Source of the DNA: Bifidobacterium sp.
GTDB lineage: Bacteria > Actinomycetota > Actinomycetes > Actinomycetales > Bifidobacteriaceae
Assembly (NCBI RefSeq): GCF_022647885.1
Contig: NZ_JALCLM010000001.1
Coordinates: 1,720,610-1,784,609, forward strand
Reading direction: 5' to 3'
DNA length: 64,000 bases
This document shows, one piece after another, positions 27,282-37,584 of the stretch. The translations under genes and the position numbers were made by a program. Every line of letters starts with the position of its first letter. The stretch's first letter is position 1. Below the pieces are notes generated by a model. The model was not told the origin of the DNA and ran no database searches. It saw only the letters and a list, made by a program, of their open reading frames with translations.

Positions 27282-28883
27282 GTGAACAATTCTGAACAAG
27301 CAAATACGCAAGCACAGCCATCGTTTGCCGAAGCCACACCACCACATGTCACAGAGGCGGCGCAGCACGGAAGCCCACCGCCCGACTCGCAGCAGACACC
27401 GCAATCACCGCAATCACCGCAACACCACCAGTCATCAAACATGTTGTTCGGGCAACCGCCCCTAGGAATTTCTCCAGTCCAATCAGCACTCTCCCATACC
27501 AGAGAATACGTCCTGCTAGCTCTCTCATTCATAGCTGCCTTGGGCGTAGACAGAATGATTCTTGCACCGTCATCGAGCACAACGCAGCTTCGCTGCTACG
27601 CCATATTTTGGATACTTTGGGTGCTGCTCTTTACTGGAGTCTTCTGGTCGCATGTCCACCGTAAACCATACTCATGGCTGGCGGGCATCAGTATTGTGCT
27701 GCTCTGTATATGGTTACTACTCTCAGACGCTGGACAGCATTATCACAACAATCCAGAATATACAGCACTGTGTATCTTGAGCATTCCAGCACTAGCGATG
27801 ATGCACCTGCAAATATCTAGCGCAGATTTCAGTGTGCACACACCAGCACGAACAGCTCTCAATTGGCTCTCTGGTTGCTTCGTACAACCGTTCACCGCAA
27901 TATCGCAACTGCGCTCTCCCCTCACTGCAATATGGCATACCGAAGATCGAGACACACGCAAATCTAGGCTGCGCGTTACGGCAATGTCAATACTCGTCGG
28001 CATTCCAATACTTGGCTTATTGACGGCATTGCTGACCTCAGCAGATATCGTATTTAAACAAGGCGTAAACGCCATTATTGGGGACATTGATCTATCTATG
28101 ATCGCTATGCATGCCTTCATCGTCGGAGTGCTCACTATATGTTGCTACTCTCTCCTGTTCAATAGCGATACTAGGAATTCCTACAAGGAGCCACAGCATA
28201 CACAGTCACTCAATACACAGTCACTTCATACACAGTCACCCAGCACGCAACTACAAGAGACACCATCACAGACTCTAAACAACACCGCAATCAAGGACCT
28301 TCAAATCACCGAGGGGAATGTCACCTCTTCATTCAGCAAGCACCAACCCTTTAACCCTTCAGTGTGTCTGATTGTACTCATCGCTGTATTGGCACTGTAT
28401 TCAGCCTTTAGTGCGATTCAATTTACCTTCTTATTTGCACGTCAAGGTCTTCCAGATGGTTACACTTACGCTGAGTATGCCAGACAAGGTTTTTGGCAAT
28501 TACTCGCTGTTACCGTCATCAATCTCATCGGCTTCGGTTTAGTGTTGATCTATAGCCCGCGCAAACCCGTGCTTGACGCTTTGCTCGTTGGCTTAATCAT
28601 GGCTACGGCGGTAGTGCTATCGTCTTCAGCGCTGCGACTCAGTTTGTACATCAATGCATATGGATTAACCTGGCTCAGACTTGCCTCACTACTCTTCATG
28701 GGACTCGTCTCAATGATTCTCATATTGAGTATTGCACGTTTGCGTTTTCAGCGTTTACCTTTGCTGACTCTTTGCGCCACGCTCTTTGTCTGTTGGTTCG
28801 TGCTCTTGGGATATCTCAATCCGTCCGCCATAATCGATTCATTCAATATGACGCATGAATTTACCCAAGTTGCACAGCTATAA
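27282..28883 (+). CDS. DUF4173 multi-pass membrane protein
   Basis: About 533 residues. A Pro/Gln-rich cytosolic N-terminus (with repeated QSP units) is followed by roughly a dozen hydrophobic segments interrupted by a Ser/Thr/Gln-rich loop with repeated HTQSL-type words (around residues 315-345). The segment FSAIQFTFLFARQGLPDGYTYAEYARQGFWQLL is the DUF4173 core. GTG 27282 has AAAGG at good spacing; the frame is open to ATG 27222, which has no ribosome site. Function unknown. It is divergent from the XRE/DUF2975 pair, a frequent partner arrangement. Confidence 0.85.
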   Translation: MNNSEQANTQAQPSFAEATPPHVTEAAQHGSPPPDSQQTPQSPQSPQHHQSSNMLFGQPPLGISPVQSALSHTREYVLLALSFIAALGVDRMILAPSSSTTQLRCYAIFWILWVLLFTGVFWSHVHRKPYSWLAGISIVLLCIWLLLSDAGQHYHNNPEYTALCILSIPALAMMHLQISSADFSVHTPARTALNWLSGCFVQPFTAISQLRSPLTAIWHTEDRDTRKSRLRVTAMSILVGIPILGLLTALLTSADIVFKQGVNAIIGDIDLSMIAMHAFIVGVLTICCYSLLFNSDTRNSYKEPQHTQSLNTQSLHTQSPSTQLQETPSQTLNNTAIKDLQITEGNVTSSFSKHQPFNPSVCLIVLIAVLALYSAFSAIQFTFLFARQGLPDGYTYAEYARQGFWQLLAVTVINLIGFGLVLIYSPRKPVLDALLVGLIMATAVVLSSSALRLSLYINAYGLTWLRLASLLFMGLVSMILILSIARLRFQRLPLLTLCATLFVCWFVLLGYLNPSAIIDSFNMTHEFTQVAQL

Positions 28884-28914
28884 CAGCATTGGTGATTTAC
28901 CAGAAGACTTAGGA

Positions 28915-31293
28915 TCAGGTGTCGATTTTGCTTCGATCGAAGTCATCAGCATTGTCAACAATGAATTGCTTTCGTGGCGGTACGTCGTCACCCATGAGCA
29001 GAGAAAAGACATCGGACGCATGTTCCGCATCTTCCATCCGAATTCTTCTAAGCATGCGTGAACGAGGATCCATGGTTGTATCAGCGAGCTGATCCGCATC
29101 CATTTCACCTAGACCCTTGTACCGCTGAATATCTTCATGGAAATCAACACGCTGTTTCTTCAACTCCGCAAGCTTTCCAGCAAGTTCATCGTCGGAATAG
29201 GTGTAGATATATTCGCCTTTACGCTTACCTGCGAGCGCTATACGGTGTAGCGGAGGAACAGCAGCATACACATGTCCTGCCTGAACTAGAGGCCTCATGT
29301 ATCGATAGAACAGGGTTAGCAGCAGAATTCGTATGTGCGCACCATCCACATCAGCATCCGTCATCATAATAACTTTGTTGTACCGAGACTGCGTGATATC
29401 AAAGCTAGCTCCAGATCCAGCTCCTATCACTTGAATAATGGCAGCACACTCTTTATTGGAGAGCATCTGGGACACTGAGGCCTTTTGAACATTAAGAATT
29501 TTTCCTCGGATGGGCAACAATGCCTGAAACATCGAGTTGCGAGCAGCCTTCGCAGTGCCCAATGCGGAATCCCCCTCCACAATGAACAATTCAGCAATAT
29601 CATCATTGCCTGGCTGCGAGTCTGAAAGTTTGGCAGGCATTGATGCTGATTCGAGAGCATTCTTGCGTCTGGTAACTTCTTTCGTTTTCCTAGCTTGCAC
29701 ACGGGCATGCATCTCGCCAACAATTTTCTCAAGCACGCGCGAAGACTGATCTTTGAATCCACGGCGTGAACCTGAAACCATCTCACCAAATTGCTTATCA
29801 GTCATTCTGGTAACGATGGGCTTTACTTGAGCTGTACCGAGTACATCTTTCGTCTGCCCCTGAAACTGCGGTTCAGCGATGCGCACAGTTACCACTGCCA
29901 CAAGCCCTGCTAAGACATCATCACGTTCAATTTTGGTGTGTGAATCTTTGAGATTCACCTTCAGCTTACGGGCGTTACTTTCTACATATTTACGAATTTG
30001 CTTAGTCAGCGCATTCATAAATCCATCTACATGCATGCCGCCACCAGGTGTTTCAACCACGTTTACAAAGCTCATTAAGGTGGTGTCATAACCGTTAATC
30101 CACCGAAGTGCGATATCTACGCCACACTTGCGGTGTACCTTTTCAGCGTGGAGCTGCCCGCCCTCGACAACCTTCTGTGTTTCTTCCTCATATTCACCTT
30201 CGCCAGAAATATGCCAAATATCGTTGACGGGCTCACCTTTAGAGAGGAAATCAACAAAATCTACAACTCCACCGGTATGGAGGAATTCTTGAATTCGAGG
30301 ATGTTGAGCGCTTTCATGATGCGTTGATGCAGCTGTCTCAGCCGCATCAATTGCTGTGTTTTGCGACTCTTGCGGCTTCTCCTCATCGTCTATCTCGACA
30401 CTATTATCAAGATCACTCAGGGAGGCGCTTAGCGAAGTCTCTTCTTCGTCAGACTCTGCCTCAGTATCTTCAACATCTTGTGCTTCTTCTGAATCGATTG
30501 GATCCAGTTCATCTAGTGCGCTAGATTCCTGCTGATCAGAGAAAGCAGATGCAGCCAGATTGCTTTCACTGCCAGCGTGTTCAGTGTCAACGTTCTCATC
30601 AATAACACTAATTTTTAGACCAGGAACAAGGAAACTAGTTTGTCGCACACGCTCAATTAACTGCTGATAACTAAAATGTGCTGTGGTGTTGAAAATCTCA
30701 GGATCAGCCCAATACCGAATGCGAGTACCAGTTTTCTTCGCTGAGACTTTGCCGACGACACGTAGTTCGGTAGGTTTATTGCGACGCGTGCGCTTAAAGT
30801 TCGCATCAGGAGAAGGATTTTCTGGATCTGTATCATCAAAAACCCCTGGATGCCCCTGTTTGAATTCCATTCGATAGGTGTTGCCATCACGGTCAACTTC
30901 AACGTCGAAACGAACACTCAAGGCATTAACTACAGATGACCCAACACCATGTAGACCACCGACGGCATTATATGAAGAATCTCCAAATTTTGCACCCGCA
31001 TGGAGCTTAGTAAGCACCACTTCCACACCAGTCAAACCTGTTTTGGGTTCAACATCAACTGGAATACCTCGGCCATTATCTGCCACGCTGATTGAGCCAT
31101 CTTTATGCAAGGTAACGACGATGTCATTGCAAGCACCCGCCAAGGCCTCATCGACGGAATTATCAATAATTTCCCACAGGCAATGCATCAAACCTTGGCT
31201 ATCGGTTGTGCCGATATACATGCCAGGTCGCTTGCGAACCGCATCAAGCCCCTCGAGAATGGTCAGACTTTGTGCACCATAGGATTTCGCCAT
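28915..31293 (-). CDS. parE: DNA topoisomerase IV subunit B
   Basis: ATPase subunit of topoisomerase IV, 792 residues. GHKL ATPase motifs: EIIDNSVDEA (N45), DNGRGIP (72-78) and GGLHGVGSS (112-120). The Toprim domain has EGDSALGTAK and MTDADVDGAHI; the LLPIRGKILNVQKA segment is the ParE/GyrB drug-pocket region. Residues about 233-331 form a low-complexity acidic insertion in the transducer domain that is absent from the compact enzyme core. The ATG at 31293 is preceded by an AGATAATTA stretch with only a weak ribosome site. It lies about 100 bp downstream of sigA on the same strand, with a terminator between them. Confidence 0.93.
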   Translation of the reverse strand: MAKSYGAQSLTILEGLDAVRKRPGMYIGTTDSQGLMHCLWEIIDNSVDEALAGACNDIVVTLHKDGSISVADNGRGIPVDVEPKTGLTGVEVVLTKLHAGAKFGDSSYNAVGGLHGVGSSVVNALSVRFDVEVDRDGNTYRMEFKQGHPGVFDDTDPENPSPDANFKRTRRNKPTELRVVGKVSAKKTGTRIRYWADPEIFNTTAHFSYQQLIERVRQTSFLVPGLKISVIDENVDTEHAGSESNLAASAFSDQQESSALDELDPIDSEEAQDVEDTEAESDEEETSLSASLSDLDNSVEIDDEEKPQESQNTAIDAAETAASTHHESAQHPRIQEFLHTGGVVDFVDFLSKGEPVNDIWHISGEGEYEEETQKVVEGGQLHAEKVHRKCGVDIALRWINGYDTTLMSFVNVVETPGGGMHVDGFMNALTKQIRKYVESNARKLKVNLKDSHTKIERDDVLAGLVAVVTVRIAEPQFQGQTKDVLGTAQVKPIVTRMTDKQFGEMVSGSRRGFKDQSSRVLEKIVGEMHARVQARKTKEVTRRKNALESASMPAKLSDSQPGNDDIAELFIVEGDSALGTAKAARNSMFQALLPIRGKILNVQKASVSQMLSNKECAAIIQVIGAGSGASFDITQSRYNKVIMMTDADVDGAHIRILLLTLFYRYMRPLVQAGHVYAAVPPLHRIALAGKRKGEYIYTYSDDELAGKLAELKKQRVDFHEDIQRYKGLGEMDADQLADTTMDPRSRMLRRIRMEDAEHASDVFSLLMGDDVPPRKQFIVDNADDFDRSKIDT

Positions 31294-31346
31294 TAATTAT
31301 CTCCGCTAATCATTGTGTTGTAGTCATCAGGATAGCCACACGAAAA

Positions 31347-31374
31347 CGCGACCTATGAAATTGCACAGGTCGCG
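31347..31374 (-). terminator. Intrinsic terminator of sigA
   Basis: On the minus strand CGCGACCT pairs with AGGTCGCG around a 12-nt loop and is followed by TTTTCG. It lies 23 bp beyond the sigA stop and upstream of parE. Confidence 0.75.
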
Positions 31375-31396
31375 CTATCGAATACATCCTGCATAC

Positions 31397-32905
31397 TCAC
31401 TGATCCAAGAAGTCACGCAGGGTTTGAGACCTCGACGGATGTCGCAACTTGGACATGGTCTTGGATTCTATCTGGCGGATACGCTCACGAGTTACGCCGT
31501 AGACTCGACCGATATCATCGAGGGTTTTAGGCTGACCGTCCTCAAGTCCGTAACGCATCTTAATAACTCCGGCCTCACGAGGGCTAAGAGTCTCGAGTAC
31601 TTGTTTGAATTGCTCCTGTAACAGTGAAAATGCCACTGCATCTGAGGGGGCTATGGCGTCGGTATCCTCAATCAAATCACCGAACTCTGAGTCGCCATCC
31701 TCGCCGAGTGGGGTATGCAGAGAAATTGGTTCGCGTCCGTACTTTTGGACTTCCTGAACTTTCTCGACTGGCATATCCAACTCTCGCGCCAACTCATCAG
31801 GCGTTGGCTCGCGCCCCAAGTCCTGCAGCATCTGGCGTTGAACACGAGATAGTTTGTTAATTACTTCCACCATGTGTACTGGCACACGGATAGTTCTCGC
31901 TTGATCAGCCATGGCGCGTGTAATTGCCTGACGAATCCACCATGTTGCATAGGTAGAGAACTTAAAGCCCTTCTTCCAATCAAACTTCTCCACTGCACGA
32001 ATTAATCCGAGGTTGCCTTCCTGGATCAAATCCAGGAATAACATCCCACGACCCGTGTATCGCTTAGCTAGTGAAACCACCAATCGAAGATTAGCTTCGA
32101 GCAGATGATCCTTAGCTTTTTTCCCATCTGATGAGGCCCACTTCAGTTCTCGCTTACGTTTGAATTCAAGCGAATCGCTTTCAGTATCAATGATATGTTG
32201 AGCAAACAGTCCTGCTTCAATCCTTTCAGAAAGATCAACTTCCTGCTCAGCGTTCAACAGACTCACTCGACCTATTTGCTTGAGATAATCCTTAACTGGA
32301 TCAGCGGTGGCTCCAGTGGCAACCACCCTGCGCTTAGGATTGCCAGAAGGTACGGTGTTCTCGTCATCTTCTGAATCATTGACAACAAAAGCACCCTTGG
32401 CCTTGACTACCTCTTCTTTTTTGGAATTCTGATCATCATCGTCATCATCGCTGATGTCATCATCATCTTGAGCATCTTCAGAATCATCGTCATCATCAGA
32501 TTCGTTGGTGTCGCTGTCGTCGTCATCTTCTAACGAATCGTCGATATCGCTGATATCGTCGTCATCCTCCGGCTGCTCTATATCGTTCTCAGCTTCAGCG
32601 GTCTTAGATTTCCGCGATGAGCTACCTGCCTTTTTGCGTTTGGCTGGAGCTTTTCGCGTTTTCTTGGCAGTAGTATCAGACACCGCCGCGCTATCGTCAG
32701 CCTCGTCTGTTGCTGCGACTGAGGTATCCCCATTATCAACGTCAGAAGCAGCTACCGCAGCTGTCTTGCTCTTACGCAAAGTGCTTGAGTGCTTCGCCGC
32801 CTTGGATGTCTTGGCTCGAGAGGCAGTCGTCTTCGTTGTTGCGGTCGACGCCGTCGCTGTTTCGATGGTGTTCTTCTCAGCCGTCGTATCCTTAATGGCC
32901 AACAT
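31397..32905 (-). CDS. sigA: Primary RNA polymerase sigma factor (RpoD/HrdB type)
   Basis: Housekeeping sigma-70 factor, about 502 residues. The N-terminal 200 residues are Lys/Ala/Thr-rich and then strongly Asp/Ser-rich (1.1-like, low complexity). Region 1.2 begins at [13 protein letters not shown]. Regions 2.1-2.4 show [27 protein letters not shown] and [16 protein letters not shown]. Region 3 ([15 protein letters not shown]) and region 4.2 ([15 protein letters not shown]) follow. AGGAGGAA directly precedes ATG 32905; TTG 32902 would have better spacing. The frame is open to 32950. It is followed by parE, as in other bifidobacteria. Confidence 0.96.
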   Translation of the reverse strand: MLAIKDTTAEKNTIETATASTATTKTTASRAKTSKAAKHSSTLRKSKTAAVAASDVDNGDTSVAATDEADDSAAVSDTTAKKTRKAPAKRKKAGSSSRKSKTAEAENDIEQPEDDDDISDIDDSLEDDDDSDTNESDDDDDSEDAQDDDDISDDDDDDQNSKKEEVVKAKGAFVVNDSEDDENTVPSGNPKRRVVATGATADPVKDYLKQIGRVSLLNAEQEVDLSERIEAGLFAQHIIDTESDSLEFKRKRELKWASSDGKKAKDHLLEANLRLVVSLAKRYTGRGMLFLDLIQEGNLGLIRAVEKFDWKKGFKFSTYATWWIRQAITRAMADQARTIRVPVHMVEVINKLSRVQRQMLQDLGREPTPDELARELDMPVEKVQEVQKYGREPISLHTPLGEDGDSEFGDLIEDTDAIAPSDAVAFSLLQEQFKQVLETLSPREAGVIKMRYGLEDGQPKTLDDIGRVYGVTRERIRQIESKTMSKLRHPSRSQTLRDFLDQ

Positions 32906-33003
32906 TTCCTCCTGGATGATCCTGCCCATGCGCCTAGCACGAAGGCACACTTATGACAAGGGCAAATTGTCAACTAATAGAGTGAACCATCTTGCAAGGA
33001 CGA

Positions 33004-33804
33004 TTATTCCCGATGTCGATGTTTTTCTGTCCCTTTCGGACTAATATTATGCTCCAAGGCGCAAAGCACAATAGAAGCTAAGGAACACCCGCTGTCCAGT
33101 GATAAGGCCTGTTGAGCATACGATACAGCTGCAGCATCACCCAACCACCAGTTAATATATGCAATTGTTGCCAGTGCTTGACTTCGATATTCTTGTGGAA
33201 CCATCGTGCACATCAAACTCAACGCTGCAATGCCATTCCTGCAACGAAGCACGGCGGAGGAACCCTGCTGTTGGTGAAAGGCAATATCCAACTGTGAAGC
33301 CATGAAAATAACCTGTTCACTGTGATGAGGTCTAGACGCCAGTAATTTCAGCTTGCCAACACTAATATTCATGATGTCACCATGAGAATCGGTAATAGTA
33401 ACCCCTCTCAGAAGAGTCAATATCAACACGTCACGAATTGATAACACTTCTGAAATTCCAATTGCGAGATATGCCAGCCACGCTGCATCTTCTGGCGTCT
33501 GAGGTTGCTCACATGAGTCTGACGTAATCCACTTCAGCCAATCATCTAAAAGTTCATCGATCCAATATTCGATGGCGTATTGCATGCCATATTGCCTTCG
33601 TAAATCGCCAAATAATTGCTGATATTCGTGCATTTGAATCAGAGAGAAGCTCACGGTCCCCTCAAGAGGTAGAGGACCATTATTGTTAAAGGGAGTAGAT
33701 ACACATGGTACTTTCACAGAGTGCACGCCGGTTCTACTGTGGAAATCAACTGCTGTATCGTCTTTGTCTCCATCAACGTTTACGGCCTGATGCTGCTCAT
33801 TCAT
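33004..33804 (-). CDS. DUF4192 domain-containing protein
   Basis: About 266 residues, with the DUF4192 layout: WLAYLAIGISEVLSIRDVLILTLL, a conserved middle, and the C-terminal AATIAYINWWLGDAAAVSYAQQALSLDSGCSLA helix-rich segment. The family is actinobacterial and uncharacterised to my knowledge. ATG 33804 is supported by AAGGTGG eight bases upstream; the frame is open to 33834. It is transcribed away from the polyprenyl synthetase gene. No signal peptide or membrane helix. Confidence 0.85.
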   Translation of the reverse strand: MNEQHQAVNVDGDKDDTAVDFHSRTGVHSVKVPCVSTPFNNNGPLPLEGTVSFSLIQMHEYQQLFGDLRRQYGMQYAIEYWIDELLDDWLKWITSDSCEQPQTPEDAAWLAYLAIGISEVLSIRDVLILTLLRGVTITDSHGDIMNISVGKLKLLASRPHHSEQVIFMASQLDIAFHQQQGSSAVLRCRNGIAALSLMCTMVPQEYRSQALATIAYINWWLGDAAAVSYAQQALSLDSGCSLASIVLCALEHNISPKGTEKHRHRE

Positions 33805-33886
33805 GAATTGTCCACCTTGCTGTGATACGTGCATATCCCCGAAGTGCTAGTAGGACTACAACAGCAACGAGAATACGAATGATGAT

Positions 33887-35326
33887 GTGACTATGGCAAC
33901 TTCGCCAGCTTCGAACAAGATCTGTTTGCTGTTGTGGTCAAATAAGGCTGTTGTTAGTGTTTATGGGGACATATCTCTGGTTTTGCACACCCTTGTGGAT
34001 AGTCTCATACTTATGGATTCAGCTACGGATATTCCCATTATGGAAGCCAAGATTGATTATCTGCTAAAGCGCTATATCTCTTCCGACGAACTAGGCACCA
34101 TTGCGAGCCCTTGTAATCTCGTGTTAGATTCGGTTCTCCAACAGGCTCGTATATCCAGTCAGGGAGGAAAACGACTGCGCGCTTTGCTTACTCTGGCAAC
34201 TTTTGATGCGGCGAGTCATGCAAACGATAAGTTCAAGCAGTTAGCCGAACGACGAAAGAATGTTATAGATCTGGCCTGTGCCATCGAAGTATTCCAAACA
34301 GGCGCTTTGGTGCATGATGACATTATCGATGATTCCGACTTACGTAGAGGAAAACCCTCTGCGCATGTTGCTCTATCGAGAACTTTAAGCAGCTCAGATA
34401 CCTTATCCACTATCTCAACTCCCCCTTTACAGAGCGCAGTGCTTGACCAGAAAGCGGAAACTGCCTTCGGCAAGGGATTAGGCATCATGTTGGGAGACAT
34501 ACTTGCAACTGCGAGTATCTCAATTGCCCATCGTGCTTGTGAATCACTCTCTGAGCTTTACTCCACAGTTATCAATAAGGACACTGAAAGTCAGCTCCCC
34601 TCTGAGGATGAGCACACTGAACGCAACCATACTGCAAGTGACCACCATGTATGTAGCACTACCACTTACAACACTGCTGCTGGTCAATCTGCAAACGATA
34701 TGCTCAATGCTTTTCTGTCAATGCATCGTGAAGTTGAGATAGGTCAAGTTCTCGATCTTGGTGTTGAACACGTTCCACTTGATAATCCAGACCAACTCAT
34801 CACAGCATCGCTCAGCGTGTTCCGATGGAAAACCGCCAGTTATACCACTATCGCACCTATCGAACTTGGATTATTAGCGGCAGGCTTTGAAGCAACAACA
34901 GCTCGCAGCAATGCTTTAGCCATAGGTACCAAACTCGGTTTGGCCTTCCAATTAGCGGATGACTTACTCGACGTTATCGGCGATAGCACGCATACGGGCA
35001 AACCTGTTGGCGGAGATATCCGCGAAGGTAAACGAACGGTTCTACTCGCAGACGCATTGGCTGGCGCGCATGGCGCTGATCGACAATTCTTATCCTCCGT
35101 TTATGAGGACAGTCATCGCACAGATGAAGAGGTTACACACACCATTGACCTCTTCCACAGCACAGGTGCCATAGAACACTCACAGCAACGCATAGCTGAA
35201 CTGTGGCAAGAGTCTTCAGCTGCGTTGACTTCGTCAAGTATCAGTCTTGGCTTAGATTCACAGGCAGAGGACCTACTTCGCAACACGTGTGCACAATTCA
35301 TCCCTGAAGAGCTGCGAGAACTGTGA
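33887..35326 (+). CDS. Polyprenyl diphosphate synthase (IdsA/GGPP synthase-like)
   Basis: Trans-prenyltransferase of up to 479 residues that elongates isoprenoid diphosphates. The first Asp-rich motif is D144-D-I-I-D148 followed by LRRGKPS, and the second is D358-D-L-L-D362. The GGKRLRALL segment (93-101) is the IPP-binding region. Two insertions stand out: about residues 162-190 and a hydrophilic His/Thr/Ser-rich stretch at about 230-268. The listed GTG 33887 start adds an N-terminus not obviously conserved; ATG 34013 is an alternative without a clear ribosome site. It precedes the PASTA kinase gene, with 83 bp between. Confidence 0.9.
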   Translation: MTMATSPASNKICLLLWSNKAVVSVYGDISLVLHTLVDSLILMDSATDIPIMEAKIDYLLKRYISSDELGTIASPCNLVLDSVLQQARISSQGGKRLRALLTLATFDAASHANDKFKQLAERRKNVIDLACAIEVFQTGALVHDDIIDDSDLRRGKPSAHVALSRTLSSSDTLSTISTPPLQSAVLDQKAETAFGKGLGIMLGDILATASISIAHRACESLSELYSTVINKDTESQLPSEDEHTERNHTASDHHVCSTTTYNTAAGQSANDMLNAFLSMHREVEIGQVLDLGVEHVPLDNPDQLITASLSVFRWKTASYTTIAPIELGLLAAGFEATTARSNALAIGTKLGLAFQLADDLLDVIGDSTHTGKPVGGDIREGKRTVLLADALAGAHGADRQFLSSVYEDSHRTDEEVTHTIDLFHSTGAIEHSQQRIAELWQESSAALTSSSISLGLDSQAEDLLRNTCAQFIPEELREL

Positions 35327-35409
35327 TTCGAAGGTCACGAAGTGTAATTTTAGACAAGACCGAGAAGATATCGAATGCCTTTCGGCATCAACGACCGTAG
35401 GATACAAGC

Positions 35410-37479
35410 ATGAGTGAAGAGGGACTACAGCCGCAAGGAGTCACGCTTGACGGGCGATATCGCATCATACGGCGTATCGCTGAGGGCGGCATGGCCACAG
35501 TGTATGAGGCTCTTGATGAGCGTTTGTCCCGTGAAGTAGCTATTAAAATCATGCACCAGCAACTTGCTCAGGGACCCCATCGCGAACAATTTGTTGAACG
35601 CTTTCACAGAGAAGTCCGTTCTGCAGCTTCCATAGCTAGCCCACATATCGTTCAAGTTTATGACAGTGGTGAATACCAAGGTCGAAACTATTTGGTCATG
35701 GAATACGTGCGCGGAGTAAATCTCAGATATGAGATGAATCTTCAGAGCACCTTCAGTGTGCACGAAACACTACGAATCATCAGAGAGACACTAGAAGGTT
35801 TAGCCTCTGCACATGAATCAGGCGTCATTCATCGAGATATCAAACCGGAGAACATCTTACTCAATACTCGTGGTCATGTGCAGATCACTGATTTCGGTTT
35901 AGCCAAGGCAGTCTCACAAGCAACACTTTCCACAACAGGTATGTTGCTTGGAACGGCCGCATATTTAGCACCTGAGATGATTGAGCATAATCAAGCCACT
36001 AAGCAAGGCGATCTATATGCAGTTGGGATCATTGCTTACGAGATGATTACAGGAGCTGTTCCATTCGCTAGTAATAATCCTGTCACCTTAGCTTTCAAAC
36101 ATGTTCATGAAGATGTACCTCAACTGCTTCAGATTTGTGACGGCATTGACCCATCAGTCTCTGCATTGGTGAAACAGCTTTGTGAGCGGATACCTGATGC
36201 TCGTCCGCAAGATGCAGAAGCTGCTTTACAACTACTCAACAGCTGTGAGAAACAGCTCACCCCCGAGGCCGGCCTATTCACCATGTCCGCGCCAACTCAA
36301 GGTCAAAGCGAGCAAATCCTCCCCACCGTGCACCAACAGATCGGTGTTGCGTCTACATTGCCTTTGAATCCACCAGCACCGCACCCTGATACAACAATCA
36401 ATCTCAATCACGTACAACCGCAAGCTAATCTCAGCGAAACAACTTCCGAGTCTGCTACGCTGTCGTCGCCAAACACTGGAATCGAGAAACAGGCTGACAG
36501 CAAGAGCAAACGCCCTGTGATCCTCGTTGCCATTCTCACTGCAGTAGTTCTTCTCATTGCAGGAGCAAGTGCAGCATGGTGGTATTTTCTCGGTCCTGGT
36601 AGCTATTGGAGTGTTCCTCAACCTACTGATATTTCGTGCAACTCCGAAAGTGTATGCAATATTTCGGGTGCTGAATTCTCGAAGTATGAAAGCACTCTGA
36701 AGATCAGCGGCATCAATTACTCAACTAGTGAAGCATTCAGCGATACCGTCGCCAAAGGTAATATCATTTCCGCTACGCCTGAGGCTGTTGGTTCACACGT
36801 CAGTAAGCGAGGTGGAAGCTTACAAATCGTCATTTCGCAAGGAATACAGCAGGCCACCATTCCCTCATCTCTCCTTGACCCGAATACTGATGTAGGGAAA
36901 AAGCCACTTGAAGCGCTCAAAGCAGCGGGTTTTACCGCCATCACGCATGAGGAAAATAAGGACGAATTTAATCTTGATATTCCTGAAGGTGCGGCAATTA
37001 GTGTCTCCCCGAAGCCAGGAAGCACAGTGAATCATAATGCTGAGGTAACAGTGGTGCTATCCAAAGGCCCAAAGCCTGTAAGCATGCCAGATGTAATTGG
37101 AGAGACGAAAGACTCAGCACAACAGCAGCTGCAAGAAGCACGTTTGACAGTGACTTACACCGAAGATTGGTCAGACAACATAGATAAGGGTAAGGTTATA
37201 TCCGCTACACAGCAAGCTGGAGCCCAACTTCACTGGGGTGACGCGGTGAGCGTTGTGGTATCCAAAGGCCCACAGACAGTTACTATGCCTGATGTACGTG
37301 GGCAAGATGCAGATGAAGCCACCGAAACGCTGAAATCCTTAGGATTTGAAGTCAACATTTCGGCTCCTCTAGGTGATCTCACTCATACCGTACGTTTACA
37401 AAGTCCTGACCCTGGACAGACTGTAAGACTCAGAGACAAGAATGGGAAGGCTACAGTCATTACTCTCACTGTAGTGTAA
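35410..37479 (+). CDS. pknB: PASTA-domain serine/threonine protein kinase (PknB-like)
   Basis: Transmembrane kinase of 689 residues. The cytosolic kinase domain covers about residues 15-275: P-loop IAEGGMATVYEA, catalytic loop H141-R-D143-IKPEN and D161-F-G. A Thr/Gln-rich juxtamembrane linker leads to one membrane helix (about 369-391, ending in AWWYFLGPG). The extracellular part holds about four PASTA repeats, the units beginning near PQPTDISC, IPSSLLDPN, VSMPDVIGE and VTMPDVRGQ. PASTA repeats bind peptidoglycan fragments, so a role in growth and division control is expected. TAGGA lies upstream of ATG 35410. Confidence 0.94.
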   Translation: MSEEGLQPQGVTLDGRYRIIRRIAEGGMATVYEALDERLSREVAIKIMHQQLAQGPHREQFVERFHREVRSAASIASPHIVQVYDSGEYQGRNYLVMEYVRGVNLRYEMNLQSTFSVHETLRIIRETLEGLASAHESGVIHRDIKPENILLNTRGHVQITDFGLAKAVSQATLSTTGMLLGTAAYLAPEMIEHNQATKQGDLYAVGIIAYEMITGAVPFASNNPVTLAFKHVHEDVPQLLQICDGIDPSVSALVKQLCERIPDARPQDAEAALQLLNSCEKQLTPEAGLFTMSAPTQGQSEQILPTVHQQIGVASTLPLNPPAPHPDTTINLNHVQPQANLSETTSESATLSSPNTGIEKQADSKSKRPVILVAILTAVVLLIAGASAAWWYFLGPGSYWSVPQPTDISCNSESVCNISGAEFSKYESTLKISGINYSTSEAFSDTVAKGNIISATPEAVGSHVSKRGGSLQIVISQGIQQATIPSSLLDPNTDVGKKPLEALKAAGFTAITHEENKDEFNLDIPEGAAISVSPKPGSTVNHNAEVTVVLSKGPKPVSMPDVIGETKDSAQQQLQEARLTVTYTEDWSDNIDKGKVISATQQAGAQLHWGDAVSVVVSKGPQTVTMPDVRGQDADEATETLKSLGFEVNISAPLGDLTHTVRLQSPDPGQTVRLRDKNGKATVITLTVV

Positions 37480-37500
37480 TCTCAACTGCACCATATGTTA

Positions 37501-37567
37501 TACCTACGTTAAACGGACAGCCTCTGCGAGAATACTTAGCGCAGAGGCTGTCCGTTTAACGTAGGTA
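37501..37567. terminator. Very long bidirectional terminator (28-bp perfect stem)
   Basis: The arms 37501-37528 and 37540-37567 are exact inverted repeats of 28 bp with an 11-nt loop. It lies between the convergent PASTA kinase and acyltransferase genes and probably ends both transcripts. Confidence 0.85.
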
Positions 37568-37584
37568 TCGCAATGCTGCCAGAT

